6,730 nucleotides of DNA from CAWDPQ01 sp049642465 (GCA_049642465.1 JBAROV010000012.1:1-6730); one strand, 5' to 3'. Shown: positions 1-5,866, counted from the first letter of the stretch. The notes: generated by a model from the letters alone, not told the origin. Translations and numbers: made by a program.

Positions 1-2437
1 AGCCCGCCAGACGGGGCTCGCCCTGGTCCTCCTGGCCGTTGGCGTTCAGGTCATTGAACTTGTGACCGACCTTGGTGGCGGCGCGCCAGTTTCCAAAGTT
101 GTTGCCTGTCGATGAGCCACCGGATGCGAGAGTGACGTCGTACTTGCAGCCCGAACCACTCGCCGGGAACGAGCAGATGTAGCCGCCTGAGGGGTCCTCG
201 CGCACGGTGTAGTTGCCGGGCGCCAGGTTCGTGAAGCTGAAGTTGCCGTTCACGTCGGTGGTCGTGCTGGTTTCCCCTCCCTGCCGCGTGCCGTCTGCCG
301 GATTGCCGTTCGAGCCGTCCAGGTAGATCGTGATTCCGGCGATCGCGGGCTCGCCCGGCTCGCGTGCGGCGCCGTCGGAGTCGAGGTCCTCGAACTTCGT
401 GCCGCTGATCCCCGCTTCCTTCCAGTTGCCGAATACGTTGGGATCGGAGGTCTGGCCAGACGTGAGCGTGTCAGTGTGCTCGCAGTCGTCCTCGTCGCCG
501 GCGTTGTTGCCCGGCGTCGAGCAGTGCCAGTTGGTCTGCTGGACCTCGCGGAAGGTGTAAGTGCCAGGCTTCAGGCCTTCGAACTTGAAGTCGCCGTTCT
601 GGTCTGTGGTGGTCGAGGGCTCGTTGTTGTTGAGCGTGTTGGAGCCGTCGGCGTCGATGTAGATCGTCCAACCCGCCAGACGGGGCTCGCCCTGGTCCTC
701 CTGGCCGTTGGCGTTCAGGTCATTGAACTTGTGACCGACCTTGGTGGCTTCCTTCCAGTTGCCGAAGTCCTTGCCTGTCGCGACCTGATTGGAGGCCAAG
801 GTGACATCGTACTTGCAGCCCGCGCCACTCGCAGGGTACGAACAGACATAACCGCCCGTTAGCTCCTCGCGAACGACGTAGTTGCCGGGCGTCAGGTTGG
901 TGAAGCTGAAGTTGCCGTTTTGGTCGGTGGTGGTGGCGGTTTCCCCCGCCTGCTTCGTGCCGTCGGCCGGATTGCCGTTCGAGCCGTCCAGGTAGATCGT
1001 GATTCCGGCGATCGCGGGCTCGCCCTGTTCGCGTGCGGCGCCGTCGGCATCGAGGTCCTCGAACTTGGTGCCCGAGATCGAGCCCTTGCGGTAGTTGCCG
1101 AAGTCGTTGCCCGTGTTCGTCGTGTCGGACTGGAACAGCTCGTTCTTGTAGTAACAGTTGGGCTCTGCCGTGGGATACGAGCACGTCCAACCCTCTTGCT
1201 GAACCTCGCGAACGTCGTACGTACCCGGATTGATCGGTGAGATCGTGTAGGTCCCATCAGCAGCGGTGACGGCCGATGGTTCCTTGGCCGCGCTGCCGTT
1301 GCCATCGTCATAGACGCCGTTGCCGTTGTAGTCGACGAAGATCTGCCATCCGGGTAGGCCTGGCTCACCGGCATCCTTGTGACCGTCGCCGTCGAGGTCC
1401 TCGAATTTCATGCCGCTCTTCTTGGCCGCGCCTCGCAGGTGAAGAACCGTGTTTAGGTCGCTCGCGATCGTGCGGGCCCAGAAGCGACCGAACAGGTCAC
1501 CGTTGTGACCGAGCGCCAGATGTCCATTGGGGAGATAGACCTGACCGTGGAAGGTGGTGTTGCGACCGAAGCTCATGCTCGGGTCGCTCGGACTTATGCC
1601 GTCGGAGCGGCCCCAGAACTTGGCGCCGTCGGCTGGTCCGACTGTGCTCCCGTCGCCCACATCCAGAAGCCCCGTGGCCAGCACCCAGGTTCCGTCCTCC
1701 GTCAGCACGTGGATGTTGGGGTGGCCGTCGAAGCTGCGAACGTAGTAGTTGCCCGTCTTGAGTTTGATCCAGGCGCCGTCGCGCACCACGACGTCACAGT
1801 AGATACCTGGGTCGAGTACGTAGGGATTGACGGCCGAGGAGTTGGACGTGTTGACCTCGACCGACCCGGACGGACACGGAAGCACGGGCATCACAGGAAA
1901 CTGAGGCAGGTTCTGTGTCGCTACGATCGGCAACCGGTTGTCGATCGGACCCGATGGATCGTCGAGCGGCGTCGCACCTTTCAAGGAAGTGTTGACGGTG
2001 GCCGGGTTCGGATGCCGGATCACATTCGGATCCATGCTGTTACTCACCTCGTTGGTGTACAGCTCCCAGACTTTGGAATCCGGATAGGGATCGCCGATCG
2101 TCGCCCGGTTCGCCACAACCTGCGTGCTGTCGCTCAACTTGGTTGGTCCCCCGAAGCTCAGCTCACGGTTGTTCAGCTCCCCGTTCGGGTAGTTCACGCC
2201 GACATTGCCGTCGAGGATGTTGTCCGATGTCGTCGTCTGCTCGCCCTTGAAGCTCAGGTCGTAGAGCGCGAACAGCACGTACGTATTGATGTCCCTGGAA
2301 ATCTGGAAGTCGTCGGCCTGGGCATTCGCGGGCAGCGCCAAGCTCCCCGCGACCAGGCAACTGCCGGTGCAGAATGCGATCAAGAACCCGAGAAGCGCAC
2401 GCCGCCATGCGTGGCCTGAGTGCGCACTGCTATCCAT
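1..2437 (-). CDS. Large multi-module surface protein, C-terminus beyond window (SdrD-B/prealbumin-like repeats)
   Basis: The frame is open from ATG at 2437 to the left edge, giving 812 codons with no stop; the true C-terminus is missing, so any anchor is unseen. Residues 1-41 form a Sec signal peptide: a basic start with WRR at 11-13, a hydrophobic core, and an ANAQA cleavage region at 37-41. Residues 42-340 are a beta-rich domain resembling N-terminal domains of actinobacterial adhesin-like proteins; the segments ILDGNVGVNYPNG, VYLPNGHLALGHNGDLFG and RFWARTI are recalled family features, not a database match. From residue 341 come at least five modules of about 111 residues, each opening with KFEDLDxDG or KFNDLNxNG and GEP and closing with FGNW/FGNY, as in SdrD-B/Cna-B-like (prealbumin fold) spacer domains. 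The DxDxDG loops probably bind calcium. Likely role: a rigid cell-surface stalk or adhesin. A ribosome binding site at 2449-2454 supports the start. The export and repeat architecture are certain; the ligand is unknown. Confidence 0.93.
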   Translation of the reverse strand, partial: MDSSAHSGHAWRRALLGFLIAFCTGSCLVAGSLALPANAQADDFQISRDINTYVLFALYDLSFKGEQTTTSDNILDGNVGVNYPNGELNNRELSFGGPTKLSDSTQVVANRATIGDPYPDSKVWELYTNEVSNSMDPNVIRHPNPATVNTSLKGATPLDDPSGPIDNRLPIVATQNLPQFPVMPVLPCPSGSVEVNTSNSSAVNPYVLDPGIYCDVVVRDGAWIKLKTGNYYVRSFDGHPNIHVLTEDGTWVLATGLLDVGDGSTVGPADGAKFWGRSDGISPSDPSMSFGRNTTFHGQVYLPNGHLALGHNGDLFGRFWARTIASDLNTVLHLRGAAKKSGMKFEDLDGDGHKDAGEPGLPGWQIFVDYNGNGVYDDGNGSAAKEPSAVTAADGTYTISPINPGTYDVREVQQEGWTCSYPTAEPNCYYKNELFQSDTTNTGNDFGNYRKGSISGTKFEDLDADGAAREQGEPAIAGITIYLDGSNGNPADGTKQAGETATTTDQNGNFSFTNLTPGNYVVREELTGGYVCSYPASGAGCKYDVTLASNQVATGKDFGNWKEATKVGHKFNDLNANGQEDQGEPRLAGWTIYIDADGSNTLNNNEPSTTTDQNGDFKFEGLKPGTYTFREVQQTNWHCSTPGNNAGDEDDCEHTDTLTSGQTSDPNVFGNWKEAGISGTKFEDLDSDGAAREPGEPAIAGITIYLDGSNGNPADGTRQGGETSTTTDVNGNFSFTNLAPGNYTVREDPSGGYICSFPASGSGCKYDVTLASGGSSTGNNFGNWRAATKVGHKFNDLNANGQEDQGEPRLAG
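2..1417 (-). repeat. Array of five tandem protein modules, alternating types
   Basis: Module boundaries by residue and base are: R1 341-451 (1085-1417), R2 452-563 (749-1084), R3 564-674 (416-748), R4 675-786 (80-415) and R5 787 onward (2-79, cut by the window). R2 and R4 are one type, opening SGTKFEDLD, and are roughly 80% identical by eye. R3 and R5 are the other type, opening KVGHKFNDLN. R1 is divergent. Each complete module has two cysteines late in the domain: C-x8-C in R1, R2 and R4, and C-x12-C in R3. These cysteine pairs are not typical of the staphylococcal Sdr B repeats and suggest a disulfide pin in each module. Confidence 0.9.
3..748 (-). repeat. 669-bp higher-order tandem repeat (223 codons, two modules)
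   Basis: Bases 3-79 and 672-748 are identical over 77 bp, and bases 297-356 and 966-1025 are identical over 60 bp, both at an offset of exactly 669 bp. The period equals 223 codons, that is one R2-type plus one R3-type module. Similarity between these blocks is lower, including many synonymous changes. The pattern suggests duplication of a two-module block followed by patchy gene conversion. The left copy continues past the window edge, so the array is probably longer. Confidence 0.9.
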
Positions 2438-2448
2438 GTGCTGCCGAA

Positions 2449-2454
2449 ACCTCC
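2449..2454 (-). promoter_or_regulatory. Ribosome binding site of the surface-protein gene
   Basis: The minus strand reads GGAGGT with 11 bases before the ATG at 2437. This is strong but slightly far, and it supports that ATG over the internal in-frame alternatives, which would lose the signal peptide. Confidence 0.6.
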
Positions 2455-2457
2455 ACT

Positions 2458-2473
2458 GCCGCGAAAAAGCGGC
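2458..2473 (-). promoter_or_regulatory. Small leader hairpin just upstream of the ribosome binding site
   Basis: On the minus strand GCCGC and GCGGC form a 5-bp stem around a T-rich 6-base loop, ending 3 bases before the GGAGGT of the surface-protein gene. It lies in the presumed 5' leader and could affect ribosome access. The stem is short, so it may be chance. Confidence 0.3.
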
Positions 2474-2892
2474 GCCCAGACAAGCGCCATCCACAGGGCC
2501 AATGTACCAAGGAAAATCCGACCCCGCCAGCGATTGTCGGCACTTGCAGGGCGGGTTCCGCGCCCTCGGTGCCCGTTCTGTGATCCCGCCCAGGAAGCAG
2601 CTTCGGCTAGTTCGGCGTCCAGTTCGTTAGTGGTCTCCCGGTGTGTCTCCCGTTGCCGCTTCGATTGCCACCTTCAACTCGTCCGACAGACTGAGCGCGT
2701 CGTCCTATCTGACGCGGATCGACCCACTGCCAGCACTGAAAGCCGACCAACCGCTCCTCCCAGCCGAAACACATTTTCCGCGCCTTTTTCAGCCAGAGCT
2801 GATACGGATAGCTGTTGCGCGTCACGGCGCATTTCGATGATTTGCCGTACGCTTGCTCGCTCGTATCCCTTTATCCACCTAACGGACCCCCA

Positions 2893-2900
2893 ACAGGAGG
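2893..2900 (+). promoter_or_regulatory. Ribosome binding site fixing the start at 2908
   Basis: ACAGGAGG lies 7 bases before the ATG at 2908. It decides against the in-frame TTG at 2815, which would add 31 residues in front of an obvious signal peptide. Confidence 0.85.
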
Positions 2901-2907
2901 CTCCCAG

Positions 2908-4074
2908 ATGAAGTATCTCTTGGCCAAGCGCGCGATTCTGCCCGCTTTTGCACTAACTCTCGTGGCGTTCGTCGCGCTTCCAGCGGGCTCGGCATCCGCC
3001 GGTCGATTCATCGGGACCGGTCACGATTCCGACCTCCACTGTGCATTCGGCGATCAGTGTCACTTCGTGAAAATCGCGACCGACTACGTGAGAGCAACGG
3101 CTCCGGACCCGTCGAAGCCCGTGCTGGTGTTGGACCAGGATGACCTGGACTTCCCTGCGTCGCTCGACAACGTAACGACCATGTTCGGCGGGTCCTACCC
3201 GAGAACTGTGATGGACCCAAGCTCGGCGGAGTTCGCGGCCGCGCCACTCACGACCGACCTCTACAGCGCGATCCTGGTTGCGTCCGACGACAGCTGCGGC
3301 GGCTGCGACCTCAACCAGGGCGACACGGCCGACTCGGAGGGGATCAACGCCCGCGCCGGGGACATCGCCAACTTCTTCAACGCCGGCGGAGGGCTGTTCT
3401 TCAACGCCGGGGCTGATCACGGCAACGGCGAGCCCAGCGACGGCGCCGACATTTTCTACAACGCGGTGCCGTTGCCGGTTGGCGGAGTGCAGGTCACCCC
3501 GCCCTTCACGCTGACGGCAGAAGGCATCGCGCTCGGGTTCGAGGACTCGGACAACGCGATCGGGACGAACGATGACATCAACTGCTGCATGACGCACAAC
3601 TCCTTCTCGGAGCCGCCCCCGGGCACCGAACTGAAGGTATCGGAGCGTGACAGTGAGAACTTCCCCGAGACGCTCTTTGCCGAGGGTGTGATCATCGGGG
3701 GCGCGTTCGTGAAGCCGCCGCCTCCTCCTGCGGCCGTAGCCGGACCCGCGGCCGCAGCCCCGGTCACCAAGAAGGCGACCGCCAAGGCGAGTATTCGCTC
3801 GCGCGCGAAGGGCTGCACTCGCACGACCGCATCGGCCAGCGTGAGCGGCCAGAACATCTCGCAAGTCGTCTACTCACTGGACGGCAAGCGCGTCAAGAAG
3901 GCCAAGGGCAACAAGTCCTCCGTGAGGGTGAGCGCCAAGCGGCTGAAGTCCGGCTCGCATACGATCTCGGCGAGGATCACGTTCACCAAGGCCACCGCCG
4001 CCAAGGCGCAGACCAAGCGTGTCACGTTCGTGCGCTGCGCTCGCCAGGCGGCCAAGCCGAAATTCACCGGCTAG
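2908..4074 (+). CDS. Secreted two-domain protein with basic Ig-like C-terminal domain
   Basis: The product is 388 residues and its function is not recognised. Residues 1-31 are a Sec signal peptide (basic KRA, hydrophobic core, SASA before the cleavage site). Residues 32-268 form a compact domain with alternating strand-like and helix-like segments: PVLVLDQDD at 71-79, YSAILVASDD at 119-128, then ARAGDIANFFNAGGGLFFNAGAD at 149-170. That pattern recalls the class I glutamine-amidotransferase-like fold of ThuA/DUF4350-type proteins, but I see no Cys-His-Glu triad, so catalysis is doubtful. Cysteines at 45/51, 130/133 and 226/227 suit disulfides outside the cell. A Pro/Ala-rich hinge (269-285) leads to a Lys/Arg-rich domain (286-388) with SLDGKRVKK and RLKSGSHTISARI, a Thermoleophilia-type Ig-like module with Cys303 and Cys377. 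It is monocistronic, between its own ribosome binding site and a strong terminator. Possible cell-wall-binding or matrix protein. Confidence 0.92.
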   Translation: MKYLLAKRAILPAFALTLVAFVALPAGSASAGRFIGTGHDSDLHCAFGDQCHFVKIATDYVRATAPDPSKPVLVLDQDDLDFPASLDNVTTMFGGSYPRTVMDPSSAEFAAAPLTTDLYSAILVASDDSCGGCDLNQGDTADSEGINARAGDIANFFNAGGGLFFNAGADHGNGEPSDGADIFYNAVPLPVGGVQVTPPFTLTAEGIALGFEDSDNAIGTNDDINCCMTHNSFSEPPPGTELKVSERDSENFPETLFAEGVIIGGAFVKPPPPPAAVAGPAAAAPVTKKATAKASIRSRAKGCTRTTASASVSGQNISQVVYSLDGKRVKKAKGNKSSVRVSAKRLKSGSHTISARITFTKATAAKAQTKRVTFVRCARQAAKPKFTG

Positions 4075-4094
4075 GACCGGACCAGGATCGACGC

Positions 4095-4130
4095 AGAAAG
4101 GGCCCCCTCATGCGGGGGCCCTTTCTATTT
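4095..4130 (+). terminator. Rho-independent terminator after the secreted-protein gene
   Basis: A perfect 13-bp stem pairs 4095-4107 (AGAAAGGGCCCCC) with 4114-4126 (GGGGGCCCTTTCT) across a 6-base loop, followed by ATTT. It starts 20 bases after the stop codon at 4072-4074. The A/T-rich stem base makes it partly symmetric, but no minus-strand gene ends here, so it serves the plus-strand gene. Confidence 0.9.
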
Positions 4131-4181
4131 GATCGTTACCGACACCCGACCCGGCACCGGCTGCAGAGCGGCGACGCTTGA

Positions 4182-4697
4182 ACGACGCCACCGAGTTGCC
4201 ACTTCACTTCAGTTGCCGCCCCCGCGGTTTCGCGCCACGCGACTGCTTGCTTCATCGGACAGACAGCAGCGTCGGGGGCGATCAAGTGGCGCGTCTCGGG
4301 CTCCGTTTCGGGGAACTACGCGAACGATCACGGCTGGACCGAAGGCAAGCTCGTTCTAGCCCCGCGCGGCAAGTTCCTCGTCGGGCGGTTCATCAGCTTT
4401 GTCGGGGCAACCGAGAGCGCCGTGTTGAAACCATCGTCCGAGCAATCGATCTGCGGTGGGGCAGATCCGCCGAGCACCACCGTACCGCTCTTCGGTCTCG
4501 GCTCGACCGACATCGACAGCGACGCCTACCTGGAAACCGTACGTGTCAAAGCCTCGCGCTTCCTGCGCCGCAAGGCCTTTACGATGACGATGCCCGCGAG
4601 CCGCCCCAACGGGTGCGAGCGCGGTTACTACCAGCCGTGCAACGAATCGGGCGGTATGACGATGAAACTCACCTTCGCCCCGGTCCGGCGCAAATAG
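4182..4697 (+). pseudogene. Coding remnant, probably a 5'-truncated secreted-protein gene
   Basis: From about 4281 this frame reads like real protein (IKWRVSGSVSGNY, then GKLVLAPRGKFLVGRF), with G/C-rich third positions, and ends at TAG 4695-4697 after KLTFAPVRRK. Upstream it stays open to a stop at 4179-4181 but holds no ATG, GTG or TTG. The first usable in-frame start is GTG at 4422, which would discard about 47 plausible residues and has no good ribosome binding site. No signal peptide is seen in any plus frame between the terminator and 4281. Cysteines in SICGG, NGCERGYYQPC and the basic C-terminal end suggest a small exported beta-rich protein. I infer that the 5' end was lost by deletion or frameshift. 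The alternatives are a rare start codon or a sequencing error. The family was not recognised. Confidence 0.5.
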
Positions 4698-4741
4698 GCA
4701 GCCGGCCTCGGAGGCGACCTACGCAGGTAGCTGGGATGTCA

Positions 4742-4814
4742 TGGGCGCAACTGGGCTCGAACCAGTGACCTCCAGCTTGTCGAGCTGGCGCTCTCCCAAC
4801 TGAGCTATGCGCCC
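4742..4814 (-). tRNA. tRNA-Val (anticodon GAC)
   Basis: The minus strand folds into a full 73-nt cloverleaf. The acceptor GGGCGCA pairs perfectly with TGCGCCC; the D stem is GCTC/GAGC; the anticodon stem is CCAGC/GCTGG with loop TCGACAA; the T stem is ACTGG/CCAGT with loop TTCGAGC; the discriminator is A73. The anticodon at 34-36 is GAC, and A35, C36 and A73 match the known valine identity elements. CCA is not encoded. The oddity is C at position 33, where U is almost universal. The gene lies 20 bases downstream of the metallopeptidase stop on the same strand, so read-through from that gene could contribute to its transcription. Confidence 0.93.
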
Positions 4815-4815
4815 C
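4775..4815 (-). repeat. 41-bp direct repeat, copy 1 (inside intact tRNA-Val)
   Basis: It is identical over 41 bp to 5826-5866, at an offset of 1,051 bp. It covers tRNA nucleotides 1-40 plus one base 5' of the gene; the copies diverge at both edges (A/C on the left, G/A on the right). Confidence 0.95.
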
Positions 4816-4821
4816 GCGGTG

Positions 4822-4827
4822 ATTCTA
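4822..4827 (-). promoter_or_regulatory. Possible -10 box of tRNA-Val, no matching -35
   Basis: The minus strand reads TAGAAT, 7 bases before tRNA nucleotide 1. At the usual 17-bp distance the sequence is CTCCGA, a poor -35. The box lies within the 20-bp gap after the metallopeptidase stop. Confidence 0.35.
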
Positions 4828-4834
4828 GGTGTAA

Positions 4835-5662
4835 TCAACCCTCTTCGGAGAACCCGGACGCATAGTCCTCGACGCAGCCCTTGGCGCCACCGTCGAAACC
4901 GTCGGAGAACGCTTGCAGACGTTCGTCGGCCACGCCGTGTGCATCGGGGTCATTCCAGGGAACGCCCTCGGGGTCCGAGATCGCGACGACCGCATCAACA
5001 GCCTGGTCGGCGTCGTCCTCGGTCAACAGCCCCTGCTCGTCGGCCCGCTGGGCCCACGCTCCGGCGAAGCAGTCGGCCTGGAGCTCCGCCTCGATCGTGT
5101 GCTTGAACTTGTCGCTCAATTCAAGGCGTGCCTGCACGCCGTGGCCGAACTCGTGGGCCAAGACCACCGCGTTGGCCATGCCGCCACTCTCGGCGTAGAA
5201 GGGCAGCATCAGTCCGGGCTCGTCCCACGCTATGAAGTCCGAGTCACCTTCGAAACAGTAGACCGCGTTCTCGGGACCCACCGGCTCACCGCCGCAGGAC
5301 GGACCCTCCTGCTCCGGCGGGTAGTAGGCGATGAACTCGTCCGGCTCGACCCATTCGACACCGAACTCGTTGGGCAAGGTCTCCGCCCAGTACTCGTTGA
5401 TCGCGCCAAGCGCGTCGTTCATCGTTTCGTCGTAGGCGTTGAAGTCGATCCCGCCATCGTCGCCCTGCGCGCCGTGCAGCGTGAACGGCTGCTCGGCCCG
5501 GATCCCCTTCGGCACCGCTCCCCTACGCTCGCCACCCTGGGGCACCGTGTAGCCGGCTTCGGTCGAGATGGCAGTCGAGGTCTGCTTGCCCCCGCCGCCG
5601 CAACCCACAGCGAGCGCTGCCATCGCGAGCGCAGCGATCAGTTCAGCCAAGGTCCTCTTCAT
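4835..5662 (-). CDS. Lipoprotein zinc metallopeptidase, YpfJ-like (putative neutral zinc metallopeptidase family)
   Basis: The product is 275 residues. ATG at 5662 is chosen because GAGGG lies 7 bases upstream and because it places a lipoprotein signal at the N-terminus: KR, a hydrophobic core, then ALAVGC with the lipidated Cys at 21, followed by a Gly-rich linker. A longer frame to 5749 adds non-signal sequence. The catalytic motif HEFGHGVQ at 170-177 is the gluzincin-type HExxH (His170 and His174 as zinc ligands, Glu171 as the base). Downstream EAELQADCFAGAWA at 191-204 matches the ELQADCxAGxWA signature of the YpfJ/putative neutral zinc metallopeptidase family and supplies the likely third ligand. 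Cys123, Cys136, Cys198 and Cys263 may form disulfides. The size fits the family (about 280). It should act on the outer face of the membrane; its substrate is unknown. It sits between the intact tRNA and the tRNA half-copy. Confidence 0.93.
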   Translation of the reverse strand: MKRTLAELIAALAMAALAVGCGGGGKQTSTAISTEAGYTVPQGGERRGAVPKGIRAEQPFTLHGAQGDDGGIDFNAYDETMNDALGAINEYWAETLPNEFGVEWVEPDEFIAYYPPEQEGPSCGGEPVGPENAVYCFEGDSDFIAWDEPGLMLPFYAESGGMANAVVLAHEFGHGVQARLELSDKFKHTIEAELQADCFAGAWAQRADEQGLLTEDDADQAVDAVVAISDPEGVPWNDPDAHGVADERLQAFSDGFDGGAKGCVEDYASGFSEEG

Positions 5663-5695
5663 CACGCGGCCCTCGAGTCTAGCCGTTGACCCATT

Positions 5696-5717
5696 GGGCA
5701 GAACACAATTTCTGCCC
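5696..5717. promoter_or_regulatory. Perfect 8-bp inverted repeat upstream of the metallopeptidase gene
   Basis: GGGCAGAA (5696-5703) and TTCTGCCC (5710-5717) flank a 6-base A/T-rich spacer, centred about 45 bases upstream of the ATG. There is no T tract on either side for a terminator. It could be a dimeric-repressor operator or a leader hairpin; the position suits control of the metallopeptidase. Confidence 0.45.
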
Positions 5718-5825
5718 GGATCCACGTGCATCGACCGTAATCCGCGCATATCCGCGTCGGCGCCCGAACGACGTGACCGCGCTTCCTGCGCGTCACGAGC
5801 GGGATCGACGCGAAGGCGTGCTCGC

Positions 5826-5865
5826 GCTTGTCGAGCTGGCGCTCTCCCAACTGAGCTATGCGCCC
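5826..5865 (-). pseudogene. Truncated tRNA-Val, nucleotides 1-40 only
   Basis: The minus strand carries the acceptor 5' strand, the D arm, and the anticodon stem-loop as far as nucleotide 40, including GAC and the unusual C33. It then departs from the tRNA sequence: the rest of the anticodon stem is mismatched and no T arm or TGCGCCC acceptor strand follows. It cannot fold as a tRNA. A good promoter lies just upstream (5876-5903), so a half-tRNA transcript reading towards the metallopeptidase gene is possible. Confidence 0.88.
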
Positions 5866-5866
5866 C
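5826..5866 (-). repeat. 41-bp direct repeat, copy 2 (tRNA 5'-half)
   Basis: Perfect match to 4775-4815 in the same orientation. Together the two copies bracket a 1,010-bp segment that contains the metallopeptidase gene and its upstream region. Confidence 0.95.

Larger units (their letters stand above)
2438..2907. other. 470-bp divergent intergenic region, no gene recognised
   Basis: This gap separates two divergently transcribed secreted-protein genes and must hold both promoters. I see no convincing -35/-10 pair on either strand, no tRNA-like fold and no riboswitch consensus that I can recognise. Frames crossing it, such as 2607-2825 minus, lack ribosome binding sites and domain-like sequence. 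Small features include an 11-base palindrome at 2594-2604 (GAAGC-A-GCTTC) and a T-rich tract around 2775-2790. Composition is less GC-biased towards the plus-strand gene. Confidence 0.6.
4775..5866. mobile_element. Candidate mini-island bounded by tRNA-derived direct repeats
   Basis: The two 41-bp tRNA repeats have the layout of attL/attR, with an intact tRNA at one end and a partial copy at the other. The cargo is one lipoprotein metallopeptidase gene. No integrase, transposase or excisionase is present, so it would be a remnant, a passenger moved in trans, or a plain segmental duplication. Duplication of the 5' rather than the 3' part of a tRNA is the less common arrangement. Base composition does not obviously differ from the surroundings. 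Confidence 0.3.

Noticed and set aside
720..1374. Two overlapping minus-strand frames of about 160 codons inside the repeat array
   Set aside because: They are out-of-frame readings of the same strand as the surface-protein gene; only the frame from 2437 gives recurring KFEDLD/FGNW modules.
1505..2419. 304-codon plus-strand open frame
   Set aside because: It is antisense to the surface-protein gene. Its protein is Arg/Val/Asp-rich without domains, it has no ribosome binding site, and it arises from the G/C-rich third positions of the real gene.
2607..2825. 72-codon minus-strand frame in the divergent intergenic region
   Set aside because: Trp/Arg-rich sequence with no ribosome binding site, domain or codon bias.
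2438..2907. Riboswitch or CRISPR-like repeats in the intergenic gap
   Set aside because: I found no recurring unit and no recognisable riboswitch core on either strand.
2953..3864. 303-codon minus-strand open frame
   Set aside because: It is antisense to the secreted-protein gene, which has a signal peptide, a ribosome binding site and a terminator. The antisense product is Arg/Val/Gly-rich and without motifs.
4700..4741. Terminator downstream of tRNA-Val on the minus strand
   Set aside because: Only two 4-bp stems with no T tract are present; too weak to call.
4913..5689. 258-codon plus-strand frame
   Set aside because: It is antisense to the metallopeptidase, whose lipobox, HExxH and ELQADC motifs establish the real frame.
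5826..5866. Second functional tRNA
   Set aside because: After nucleotide 40 the anticodon stem cannot close, and no T arm or acceptor 3' strand follows.
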